NCBI RefSeq assembly: GCF_003208655.1 | Contig: NZ_QKLU01000006.1 | Location: forward strand, 62,001-126,000 | Origin: Pedobacter nutrimenti | GTDB taxonomy: Bacteria > Bacteroidota > Bacteroidia > Sphingobacteriales > Sphingobacteriaceae | Direction of reading: 5' to 3' | DNA length: 64,000 nt | Part shown: positions 1 to 8,335 of the stretch, one piece after another | Layout of the letters: each line of letters starts with the position of its first letter | Numbering within the stretch: the first letter of the stretch is position 1 | The notes under the pieces: generated by a model | Database searches by the model: none | Told to the model about the DNA's origin: nothing | Seen by the model: the letters and a program-made list of their open reading frames with translations, nothing else | Made by a program: the position numbers and the translations under genes

Positions 1-45
1 TAATGTAGTGGCTTTTTTTTAGCTTTTTTTTCGTTTGGGTAAGCG

Positions 46-67
46 GTGTAGGGGTAGTGTAGGGCAG
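46..67. repeat. Two direct 8-bp repeats upstream of the first susC
   Basis: GTGTAGGG occurs at 46-53 and 57-64, exactly 11 bp apart, about 100 bp before the susC start. The placement suits a binding site for a PUL activator that contacts one face of the helix. No regulator gene for this locus lies in the window, so this is only a candidate operator. The rest of 1-164 is T-rich and A-rich non-coding sequence with no clear TAnnTTTG box; the nearest match, TAATTTG at 98-104, is one base short. Confidence 0.3.
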
Positions 68-164
68 TCAAAAACAACGGCTTAAACACTCGTACTCTAA
101 TTTGGTATCACTGAAATCGCCAGGTTTCAGCCAATTAACCAAATACTAAACCAAACTAAATTGT

Positions 165-3100
165 ATGAGCTTAAAATCTACGTTCATTTTTCTCCTGGCT
201 TGCGTATTGCTTTTTCCAGCAATTTCAAACGCACAGGACATTACAGTGAAAGGTACCGTAACAGACCAGAAGAATGGAATCCCCATTCCTGGTGTTACTG
301 TTAAAGCATTGGGAAGTTCAAAAGGGACTTTGACCGATGTTTCCGGAAATTTTGTTATTGCAGTACCCCAGGGTACAAAACTGACCTTTTCTCAATTGGG
401 AATGGTTTCCCAGACCGTCACGGTCAGTTCATCTGCAGCCATCAGGATTGCCCTTTCAGAAGACTCCAAAGCCCTTGGCGAAGTGGTCGTGGTAGGTTAT
501 GGTACCCAGAAAAAAAGTGTGGTGACCGGCGCCATTTCTGGTGTTAAGGCTGCAGATCTTGAAAACCAACCCGTCAACCGGATTGAGCAGGCTTTGCAGG
601 GAAGGACTTCAGGTTTAACCATTGCGGCCACTTCCGGGCAACCGGGTTCAGCTTCAACAGTCCGTTTACGTGGGGTGACTTCCTTTGGTGAAAATTCCAA
701 CAACAAAAACAATCCATTATGGGTGGTCGATGGTGTGGTGATTGATAATGGGGGAATCGGCTATTTAAATCAATCGGATATCGAATCTATAGAGGTACTT
801 AAAGATGCCGCCGCCGCCGCGATTTATGGTGCCAGATCTGCCTCAGGTGTTATTCTGGTGACCACCAAAAAAGGAAAAGAAGGAACATTGACGATCAATT
901 ACAGTGGGTATTATGGTACCCAGGCACCTGCTAAAAAACTGGACCTGCTCAATGCAAGCCAGTATGCCGATGTGATCAACAGGGCTTTTGCCGCGGGACT
1001 TAAAAATGGAGGTCAGCCGCTTCCTTTTCCTAACCCATCTGCTCTTGGACAGGGTACAGACTGGCAATCTGTAATTTTTAACAACGATGCGCGTAAACAG
1101 AACCACGAGGTCAGCATTAGTGGTGGAAATGAAAAATCAACATTTTATACCTCCGCAGGTTACAACCTGATGGATGGTATTGTAGCCACCCCTATATCGA
1201 AATGGAACCGGGCAAATGTCAGGTTAAATTCTACCCATAAAATCAGAAAATGGTGGACCATAGGTGAAAATCTGGGCTACAGCCATACCGTTAACAGCGG
1301 TATCGGTGCAGTGAACCGGGAATTCGGCGGGCCTTTAAGTTCTGCCATCAACCTGAGCCCGACCATGCCAATTGTAGAAACCAATCCGGCACTGCTGGGG
1401 CAGCTTCCCTATACCAATGCCAATGTGGTCAGAGATGCTAATGGCAACCCATACGGCATACCGGCCTCGGGTTTTCAGGAGATGACCAATCCACTGGCTT
1501 ATATTCAAACCAGGTTGGGCAATTACAACTGGGATCATAATATTGTGGGTAATGCTTTTGTCGAATTGGAACCCCTTAAAGGATTGCGCATCCGTTCTAC
1601 CATAGGGACTAAACTGGCTTTTTATGGCAATGATGCTTTTTCACCTCTGGCCTATTTTAGTACCACGGCCAGTACCCCCCGTTCTACTTTCAGGCGCGAG
1701 CTGAATTACAGCATCGCTTATAACCTGGAAAACACCATTTCTTATACCCGGGATTTTAACAAACACAATGTAACCTTATTGTTGGGCCAGGGAAATTACA
1801 AAGACGGGTATTCCAGACAACTGGTCACCACCTATTTTGATATTCCCGCAACAGATTTTAACTCTGCCAATATGAGGTTTAAACCTATTGAGGCCAACAA
1901 AACCACCAGTGGAGATGAAGGAACTGAGCACAAGGTCAACTCTTTCTTTTCCAGGGTACAGTATAACTACGATGAGAAATACCTGTTAACAGCATTAATC
2001 AGAAGGGATGGCTCCTCCCGTTTTGGACCAAATCATAAATTTGGTTATTTCCCTTCAGTTTCTGCGGGCTGGGTGCCAACAAGAGAGGATTTTTTTCCAA
2101 AAAATAATATCGTAAACACTTTAAAAATTCGTGGAAGCTACGGGGTTACCGGAAATGACGTGATTGGTGATTTTGCCTATGTTGCCACTGTGGGCAGTGG
2201 AAGGAATTATCCTTTTGGTACAGCCGGGAATGTGATCATTGGTTATAGTCCCGAGGCCTCCCCGAACCCAAACCTGAAATGGGAAGAGACCAAACAAACA
2301 GATATCGGTATAGATGCAACGCTCTTTAATGATTTCACTTTGACGGCAGATTGGTACAAAAAGAAAACCACAGGAATTCTTCAAACCCCGCCAACCCCTG
2401 ATTATGTAGGGAGCGGAAGTCCTGCCAGAAATTTAGGAGACATGCAGAATACCGGTTTTGAGCTGGAGCTGGGGTATAGAAAACAAATCGGACAAATCCG
2501 CTTTGGGATCAGCGGAAATGCTTCCTGGTTAAAAAACGAGGTAACCAAGCTGGCCCCCGATGTGAATTTTATAGAAACAGACGGAGCATCTTTCCAAAAT
2601 ATGGGTACCATAACCCGCACACAACCAGGTCATAGTTTTAATGAATTTTATGGCTACCAGAACCTGGGCTTATTTCAAAGCCAGGCAGAAATCGATAATT
2701 ATAAAGGACCTAAAGGAACCGTTTTGCAACCGAATGCAAAGCCTGGTGATATTAAATTTGCCAATCTGAACGGCGATGAGACTATTGATGTGAATGACCG
2801 TACTTTTCTGGGCAGTCCTATTCCTAAATTTACTTATGGCTTTACCATTAATTTAGGTTATAAGAATTTCGACCTGGTGGCTTTTGGAAGTGGCGTTGCC
2901 GGCAATAAGATTTTCCAGGGCCTACGCCGTCTGGACATTGCCAATGCCAATTACCAAACCAAAATTTTAAACAGCTGGACCCCGTCCAATACCAATACGA
3001 ACATTCCCCGCCTGGCGGTAGATGACCCTAATGAAAATTATAAGAAATTCTCCAGCCTGTATTTGGAAAACGGAGATTTTTTCAGACTCAGGACTTTACA

Positions 3101-3323
3101 GATTGGCTATACCCTTCCAAAAGCAACAGTAGAAAAGTTAAAACTGCAAAAATTGCGGATCTATGTGCTGACCGAGAATTTATTTACGATTACCAAATAC
3201 AGTGGTTATGACCCGGAACTGGGGGTTGGTCCTGATGCAGGTAGTGGTGGTGCCTTCAGTATAGACCGGGGTGCCTATCCACAGGCCCGTACATTTCTTA
3301 TAGGTATTAATGTTGGATTTTAA
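165..3323 (+). CDS. SusC-like TonB-dependent outer-membrane transporter (PUL 1)
   Basis: A 1052-residue outer-membrane beta-barrel that imports oligosaccharides with energy from TonB. Residues 1-23 are a Sec signal peptide ending NAQ. A carboxypeptidase-D-like regulatory domain follows (about 26-105), then the TonB-box region (GEVVVVGYGTQKK, about 106-118), the plug domain (about 120-240, with VVDGVVI and IEVLKDAAAAAIYGARSA), and a barrel running to the final aromatic-rich strand ending VGF. Length and domain order are those of the SusC/RagA family. The susD partner starts 11 bp downstream, so the two are certainly co-transcribed. Followed by GH30 and GH5 enzymes, which suggests a beta-glucan ligand; the substrate itself is inferred. 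Confidence 0.95.
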   Translation: MSLKSTFIFLLACVLLFPAISNAQDITVKGTVTDQKNGIPIPGVTVKALGSSKGTLTDVSGNFVIAVPQGTKLTFSQLGMVSQTVTVSSSAAIRIALSEDSKALGEVVVVGYGTQKKSVVTGAISGVKAADLENQPVNRIEQALQGRTSGLTIAATSGQPGSASTVRLRGVTSFGENSNNKNNPLWVVDGVVIDNGGIGYLNQSDIESIEVLKDAAAAAIYGARSASGVILVTTKKGKEGTLTINYSGYYGTQAPAKKLDLLNASQYADVINRAFAAGLKNGGQPLPFPNPSALGQGTDWQSVIFNNDARKQNHEVSISGGNEKSTFYTSAGYNLMDGIVATPISKWNRANVRLNSTHKIRKWWTIGENLGYSHTVNSGIGAVNREFGGPLSSAINLSPTMPIVETNPALLGQLPYTNANVVRDANGNPYGIPASGFQEMTNPLAYIQTRLGNYNWDHNIVGNAFVELEPLKGLRIRSTIGTKLAFYGNDAFSPLAYFSTTASTPRSTFRRELNYSIAYNLENTISYTRDFNKHNVTLLLGQGNYKDGYSRQLVTTYFDIPATDFNSANMRFKPIEANKTTSGDEGTEHKVNSFFSRVQYNYDEKYLLTALIRRDGSSRFGPNHKFGYFPSVSAGWVPTREDFFPKNNIVNTLKIRGSYGVTGNDVIGDFAYVATVGSGRNYPFGTAGNVIIGYSPEASPNPNLKWEETKQTDIGIDATLFNDFTLTADWYKKKTTGILQTPPTPDYVGSGSPARNLGDMQNTGFELELGYRKQIGQIRFGISGNASWLKNEVTKLAPDVNFIETDGASFQNMGTITRTQPGHSFNEFYGYQNLGLFQSQAEIDNYKGPKGTVLQPNAKPGDIKFANLNGDETIDVNDRTFLGSPIPKFTYGFTINLGYKNFDLVAFGSGVAGNKIFQGLRRLDIANANYQTKILNSWTPSNTNTNIPRLAVDDPNENYKKFSSLYLENGDFFRLRTLQIGYTLPKATVEKLKLQKLRIYVLTENLFTITKYSGYDPELGVGPDAGSGGAFSIDRGAYPQARTFLIGINVGF

Positions 3324-3334
3324 TTTAAGTAAAA

Positions 3335-4864
3335 ATGAAAAAGAAATATATATATATGCTGACAATGACCCTGGCCCTGGGGACATTAGGTGCTTGCAAG
3401 AAATACCTGGATGTAAATCCCCAGGACAGGATCCTCACTTCCAACTATTATAAAACACAAACCGAAGTTTTTTCAGGGCTGGTGTCTATTTATGATAGTT
3501 TTGGTTACCAGTACAGTGGTTTATATGATAAAGTTGCCATTATGGATGTGGCTTCTGATGACCACTGGGCAGGTGGTGGGGGCCCGGGCGATATCAATGA
3601 CCTTCAGGTCATGGAAACGTATAAGCTCAATTCCCAGTCCGGACCTTCCACTTATTTGTGGTCAAAGGGATATCAGGGCATTTTTAGAGCAAACTTCTTT
3701 TTGTCCAAAGTAACGGATGCCCCGATAGATGCGGGCTTGAAAAGCCGTTTTGCTGCGGAAGCAAAAACCCTGAGGGCCATTTTTTACTTTGATCTGGTCA
3801 GGTTCTTTAAAAATATCCCGCTTTTACTTCAGGAAGTTGACCCGGCCAAAGTAAATGATGTTGTACAGGCTTTGCCAGCAGAAGTATATGCGCAAATGGA
3901 AAAGGACCTTAGCGAAGCCATTCCCGCTTTACCGGCAACGGTTCCGGCAGCGACAGAAGGCGGGCGCATTACCAAAGGGGCAGCACAAGCCCTATTGGGT
4001 AAAGTTTATCTGTGGCAGAAAAAGTTTGACAAGGCTGCCGAGCAGTTTGCCCTGGTGAACGGACCAACCCCGGGACAAGTTAATCCTGCAAATGGTTATA
4101 AACTGCTAAATAATTATGCAGATCTTTGGAATGTGAACAATAAATTTAACAGTGAATCCATTCTTGAAATTGTTAAAACCACTTCTTCAAATGGTGGTTG
4201 GAGCAATGCGGGAGCGTCTGACGGGAATTTATTAAACATCATTACCGGGCCCAGAGGTTATCAGCCAATTAAACCAGATGCACCCGACTATTATCCGGGT
4301 TATGGCTTTCTGTCTTTCACCAAAGAGTTTTTTGCCGTGATCCATTATGATCCGCGTAATGCGCCGACGGTTGCAAACCTGGACAGCCTTAGAAAAAATG
4401 GAATTGCCAATTACAGCGATTCCTATAACAATACGGGTTATATGCTGGAGAAATTTATTGGACGGCAAAAGAATAAACCAGCTACCGGTCAGACGGAGCT
4501 GAACTTTGGACAGGACATCTATGAAATCCGTTTGGCAGATACTTACCTGCTGGAGGTGGATGCACTGCTAAACGGTGGGGCAGCTGTAGGTGCCGGAAGC
4601 CGGGCTTACCAGCTTTTAAATGCGGTCAGGGCAAGGGTAGGATTGAACCCCGTTGCAGTAACGATGGATAACCTGGTGCTGGAAAGACGTCTGGAACTGG
4701 CAGGTGAAGGCCATCGCTGGCTCGACCTGGTGCGTTGGGGCAGGACTTCAGTATTGGCTTATAAAGGATTTGATGCGACTAAAAATACCGTGTTCCCGAT
4801 TCCACAAAAAGAACTTAATAACACAAAAATAGAACAGAACAAAGAGTGGGGCGGCACTAAATAA
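3335..4864 (+). CDS. SusD/RagB-like surface glycan-binding lipoprotein (PUL 1)
   Basis: A 509-residue SusD-family lipoprotein that caps the SusC barrel and binds glycan at the cell surface. The signal peptide ends in a lipobox (LGAC, Cys at about 21) followed by the typical KKYLDVNPQD start of mature SusD proteins. The central TPR-like helices (AAQALLGKVYLWQKKFDKAAEQF) and the C-terminal conserved block (LERRLELAGEGHRWLDLVRW) are classic. Normal length for the family. Eleven bp after susC and 62 bp before the GH30 gene; a hairpin lies in that second gap. Confidence 0.95.
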   Translation: MKKKYIYMLTMTLALGTLGACKKYLDVNPQDRILTSNYYKTQTEVFSGLVSIYDSFGYQYSGLYDKVAIMDVASDDHWAGGGGPGDINDLQVMETYKLNSQSGPSTYLWSKGYQGIFRANFFLSKVTDAPIDAGLKSRFAAEAKTLRAIFYFDLVRFFKNIPLLLQEVDPAKVNDVVQALPAEVYAQMEKDLSEAIPALPATVPAATEGGRITKGAAQALLGKVYLWQKKFDKAAEQFALVNGPTPGQVNPANGYKLLNNYADLWNVNNKFNSESILEIVKTTSSNGGWSNAGASDGNLLNIITGPRGYQPIKPDAPDYYPGYGFLSFTKEFFAVIHYDPRNAPTVANLDSLRKNGIANYSDSYNNTGYMLEKFIGRQKNKPATGQTELNFGQDIYEIRLADTYLLEVDALLNGGAAVGAGSRAYQLLNAVRARVGLNPVAVTMDNLVLERRLELAGEGHRWLDLVRWGRTSVLAYKGFDATKNTVFPIPQKELNNTKIEQNKEWGGTK

Positions 4865-4876
4865 CCTCTTCACACC

Positions 4877-4900
4877 GGAGGCGGGCGGTTGTCTGCCTCC
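4877..4900 (+). other. Intercistronic hairpin between susD and GH30
   Basis: GGAGGC (4877-4882) pairs with GCCTCC (4895-4900) around a 12-base GC-rich loop. No run of T follows, so it is not a standard terminator. Placed directly after susD it could protect the susCD part of the message from 3' decay or weaken read-through into the enzyme genes, giving more transporter than enzyme. Function is inferred. Confidence 0.4.
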
Positions 4901-4926
4901 ATTTTAAACAAAAAGCAATAAAAAAT

Positions 4927-6420
4927 ATGCACATTAAAAGCTCAAAAACCAAGTTAACAAGCCTCTTACTTACCCTATTGTTCAGCTCGGGCGGAACGTT
5001 GCTTTTTGCACAGGTAAAAAAAAGACCTTCCCTTCAGACCCCCTATTCGGCAAAAGGAAAAACAATTACGGTGTACACCACAGCCGAACAATCGGATCTG
5101 CGCATCAGCCAATCGGGAACTTTGAATTTTAAAGATTTAAAACAACCTTTGGAAACTCAGATTTGCGTATTTGTGGATCCTGACCGTAAATTTCAAACCC
5201 TGACCGGTATCGGAGGCACGATTACTGATGCGGTGGCAGAAACGTATGCCAAACTGCCCAGGGAAAGCCAGCAGGAATTTCTGAAAGCTTATTATGATCA
5301 GCAGGAAGGAAATGGCTATTCGCTGGCCAGAACCACCATCCACAGCAGTGATTTTTCCAACGACAGTTATACCTACATCAAAGAAGGTGACAAAAGCCTT
5401 AAAAGCTTTACGGTCGAACATGATCAGAAATACCGCATCCCCTTGCTTAAACAGGCCATTGCGGCCGCAGGCGGACAGCTGACTTTATTTGTCAGTCCAT
5501 GGAGCCCTCCCGCTTTTATGAAAAGCAACAACAATATGCTCCGTGGTGGCCAATTACTACCTGAATTCAGGCAAACCTGGACAGATTATGTGGTTAAATT
5601 CATTAAAACTTATGAAAGTATCGGCATCCCGATCTGGGGCCTTACGGTTCAGAATGAGCCTATGGCTACCCAAAAGTGGGAATCCTGTATTTTCAGTGCA
5701 GAACAGGAGCGGGATTACATCAAACAGTTCCTGGGGCCTGGTCTGAAAAAAAATGGACTGTCAGGTAAAAAATTAATAGCATGGGACCACAACAGGGATC
5801 AGGTTTATCAGCGGGCAAGTACCATTCTGGAAGATCCTGAAGCGGCCAAATATGTCTGGGGCATCGGCTACCACTGGTATGAAACCTGGACAGGTAGCGA
5901 CATGCTGTTCAATAATGTTAAACTGGTCCATGAAGCTTTCCCTGAAAAACAACTGATCATGACCGAAGGCTGTGTCGAAAAATTTAGCAGGGACAGTATA
6001 GGCCGCTGGGATTTGGGTGAACGTTATGGCTATTCGCTGATTAATGATTTTAACAGTGGAGCGGGTGGCTGGACCGACTGGAATATGCTGCTGGACGATC
6101 AGGGCGGACCCAATCATGTGGGCAATTTTTGCTTTGCACCCATACATGCAGACCTGAAAACCGGGAAGCTGTTGTACACCAATTCCTATTATTATCTGGG
6201 CCATTTCTCGAGGTTTATAAAACCCGGAGCAAGGCGGGTTGCTGCTTCTTCGGGCAGAGATAAACTGATGACCACAGCCTTTGAAAATAAAGATGGTAAA
6301 TTGGTTATAGTGGTGATGAATAAAACAAAGGACAAAGTGCCTTATTATCTCTGGATCAAAGGACAGGCTGCTGAAACCGTCAGTTTACCGCATTCCATTT
6401 CTACTTTTATTGTTCAATAG
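4927..6420 (+). CDS. GH30 family glycoside hydrolase (likely beta-1,6-glucanase or glucosylceramidase type)
   Basis: A 497-residue secreted glycosidase of the GH30 family. Signal peptide about 1-29 (ending FAQ), then a (beta/alpha)8 barrel with a small C-terminal beta domain that ends HSISTFIVQ, the usual GH30 ending. The acid/base is Glu244 in TVQNEP and the nucleophile Glu347 in LIMTEGC; FVSPWSPPAFMKS is also a family hallmark. In Bacteroidota, GH30 enzymes next to SusC/D are often endo-beta-1,6-glucanases (GH30_3), but beta-glucosidases and xylan-active members exist, so the bond cut cannot be fixed here. Followed after 23 bp by a GH5 enzyme. Confidence 0.9.
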   Translation: MHIKSSKTKLTSLLLTLLFSSGGTLLFAQVKKRPSLQTPYSAKGKTITVYTTAEQSDLRISQSGTLNFKDLKQPLETQICVFVDPDRKFQTLTGIGGTITDAVAETYAKLPRESQQEFLKAYYDQQEGNGYSLARTTIHSSDFSNDSYTYIKEGDKSLKSFTVEHDQKYRIPLLKQAIAAAGGQLTLFVSPWSPPAFMKSNNNMLRGGQLLPEFRQTWTDYVVKFIKTYESIGIPIWGLTVQNEPMATQKWESCIFSAEQERDYIKQFLGPGLKKNGLSGKKLIAWDHNRDQVYQRASTILEDPEAAKYVWGIGYHWYETWTGSDMLFNNVKLVHEAFPEKQLIMTEGCVEKFSRDSIGRWDLGERYGYSLINDFNSGAGGWTDWNMLLDDQGGPNHVGNFCFAPIHADLKTGKLLYTNSYYYLGHFSRFIKPGARRVAASSGRDKLMTTAFENKDGKLVIVVMNKTKDKVPYYLWIKGQAAETVSLPHSISTFIVQ

Positions 6421-6443
6421 TTCCTCTAGATATCCTGTACTAT

Positions 6444-8201
6444 ATGTCACTTAAATTAAAGAAAGAAACGGTATGCCTGTTTCTATTGTTGCTCGTCTGT
6501 TCAGTTTCGGGCCGGGCCCAGGGTTTTCTGCGGGCCGAAGGAAAAAAAATAGTTAATGAAAAAGGAGAAAATGTATTGCTTAGAGGCATTGGTCTTGGTG
6601 GTTGGATGTTGCAGGAGGGCTACATGCTTAGAATCAATAAAGAAGCCCAGCAGCACCGTATCCGCGAACGTTTTGAAACGCTGATCGGGGCGGAGCAAAC
6701 CCGTCAGTTCTATGAACGCTGGCTTTCGGGTCATACCCGTAAAGTGGACATAGATTCCCTGAAAGCATGGGGTTTCAACTCGGTGAGGCTACCGATGCAT
6801 TATAACCTGTACACCCTGCCGGTAGAAAAAGAACCGGTGGCAGGACAAAATACCTGGCTGGAAAAGGGTTTTGCCATGACCGATAGTTTATTGTCCTGGT
6901 GTAAAGCCAATCAGATTTACCTGATCCTGGACCTGCACGCTGCTCCGGGAGGCCAGGGAAATGACCTGAATATTTCGGACAGAGACCCTTCAAAACCTTC
7001 ACTTTGGGAAAGCAAGGACAATCAGCAAAAGACCATTGCTTTATGGAAAAAACTGGCAGAACGCTATGCAAATGAGCCTTGGATTGCAGGATACGACATC
7101 CTGAATGAGCCAAACTGGGGTTTTGAGGACCTGGCCAACGATAAAAACGGTCTTAAAGAACAGAAAAATGTTCCACTGAAAGAACTGATGGTGGCCATTA
7201 CCAAAGCCATCCGGGAAGTGGACCAGAAACATATTGTCATTATAGAAGGCAATGGTTGGGGAAACAATTACAACGGGATTTTGCCCCCATGGGACAATAA
7301 TATGGTGTTGAGTTTTCATAAATACTGGGCGTACAATGACCAGGCATCGGCAGCACATATTCTAAAAGCCAGAGATCAGTACAACATTCCGGTTTGGATA
7401 GGTGAAACCGGGGAAAATTCCAATGTTTGGTACACCGAAGCGATCCGTTTGTTTGAAAAGAACAATATTGGCTGGGCCTGGTGGCCGTTAAAAAAAATTG
7501 GGATGAATAACCCTATACAAATCAGGTCCAACCCCGATTATGACCAGGTGATCAGCTACCTCAATGGTCAAGGCAAACGTCCTGAGGAAAGTGTGGCTTT
7601 AAAAGGACTTATGAAACTGGCCCAGGACATCCGGCTGGAAAATGCCGTCGTTCAACGGGATGTAATCGATGCCATGTTCCGTCAGCCATTTTCGACACAG
7701 GCCATTCCTTTTAAAGCAAATAAAATTACCGCAAATACCCTTTTAAATGCGGTGGACTATGACCTGGGTATCAATGGTGCCGCTTATTTCGATAAGGATA
7801 CCGCAGATTATCATGTTTCTACGGGAAAAAATACACCGGGAAACAGGGGACATGCGTACCGGAATGATGGGGTGGACATCAGTAAAGATTCCGGACCGGG
7901 TTATTATGTCAGTAGTATAGAAGACGGGGAATGGCTTCAATATACCATTGATGTGGCCAAAAAGGGATTGTACAACCTGAAATTAAACATCGCTTCTGCC
8001 GGTAGTGGAAAGGTGACCCTACTGCTCAATGGAAAACCAGTCGGTAAAAGCCTGCAGCTCCAGAATACGGGTGGACTGGAGGTGTTTGCTCCGGTCGAAT
8101 TGAAAGGAATAAATTTACCGGCGGGACGGCAACGTTTACGGGTCCTGGCCGATCAGGGAGGCTTTAACTTTAGCAGCCTGCAGTTGCAGAGGGAAAATTG
8201 A
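6444..8201 (+). CDS. GH5 family glycoside hydrolase with C-terminal CBM6-like domain
   Basis: A 585-residue secreted enzyme. Signal peptide about 1-25 (ending GRAQ); GH5 barrel about 30-370 with RGIGLGGW near the start, acid/base Glu222 in DILNEPNW and nucleophile Glu321 in VWIGETGEN. Residues about 435-583 form a beta-sandwich like CBM6 (SIEDGEWLQYTIDV and AGSGKVTLLLNG), which would bind glycan chains. The barrel start resembles exo-beta-glucanases of GH5 rather than true cellulases. Last gene of the SusC-SusD-GH30-GH5 run; together with GH30 it points to a beta-glucan, but subfamily assignment needs a database comparison. Confidence 0.85.
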   Translation: MSLKLKKETVCLFLLLLVCSVSGRAQGFLRAEGKKIVNEKGENVLLRGIGLGGWMLQEGYMLRINKEAQQHRIRERFETLIGAEQTRQFYERWLSGHTRKVDIDSLKAWGFNSVRLPMHYNLYTLPVEKEPVAGQNTWLEKGFAMTDSLLSWCKANQIYLILDLHAAPGGQGNDLNISDRDPSKPSLWESKDNQQKTIALWKKLAERYANEPWIAGYDILNEPNWGFEDLANDKNGLKEQKNVPLKELMVAITKAIREVDQKHIVIIEGNGWGNNYNGILPPWDNNMVLSFHKYWAYNDQASAAHILKARDQYNIPVWIGETGENSNVWYTEAIRLFEKNNIGWAWWPLKKIGMNNPIQIRSNPDYDQVISYLNGQGKRPEESVALKGLMKLAQDIRLENAVVQRDVIDAMFRQPFSTQAIPFKANKITANTLLNAVDYDLGINGAAYFDKDTADYHVSTGKNTPGNRGHAYRNDGVDISKDSGPGYYVSSIEDGEWLQYTIDVAKKGLYNLKLNIASAGSGKVTLLLNGKPVGKSLQLQNTGGLEVFAPVELKGINLPAGRQRLRVLADQGGFNFSSLQLQREN

Positions 8202-8239
8202 TTTAAATAGATTGTTCTTTTAGAACACGGCCTCTTTAA

Positions 8240-8247
8240 TATATTTG
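8240..8247 (+). promoter_or_regulatory. Candidate -7 box (TATATTTG) for the prephenate dehydrogenase gene
   Basis: TATATTTG matches the Bacteroidota -7 consensus TAnnTTTG. TTTT at 8218-8221, 18 bp upstream, could act as a poor -33 element. Transcription would start near 8254, before the hairpin at 8261-8299, leaving a leader of about 80 bases. Confidence 0.5.
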
Positions 8248-8260
8248 TGTTTAATTGTGC

Positions 8261-8309
8261 GCAGTCCTGCAAAGAATTTAAAATTACTTTGCAGGCTGCT
8301 TTATTTTTA
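8261..8309 (+). terminator. Terminator-like hairpin in the gap before the prephenate dehydrogenase gene
   Basis: GCAG-T-CCTGCAAAG (8261-8274) pairs with CTTTGCAGG-CTGC (8287-8299): 13 base pairs with a single bulged T and a 12-base AT-rich loop, followed by TTTATTTTT. This is a good intrinsic terminator for PUL 1. Because the only promoter match for the next gene (8240) lies upstream of it, it may also be a conditional terminator within that gene's leader. A strong AGGAGGT follows at 8311-8317, unusual for this phylum, but 19 bases from the ATG. Confidence 0.65.
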
Positions 8310-8335
8310 AAGGAGGTTTCACAACCCTATTTATT

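Noticed and set aside
8202..8335. Leader peptide for tyrosine/phenylalanine attenuation
   Set aside because: No ATG or short frame with Tyr or Phe codons is found between the promoter match and the hairpin.
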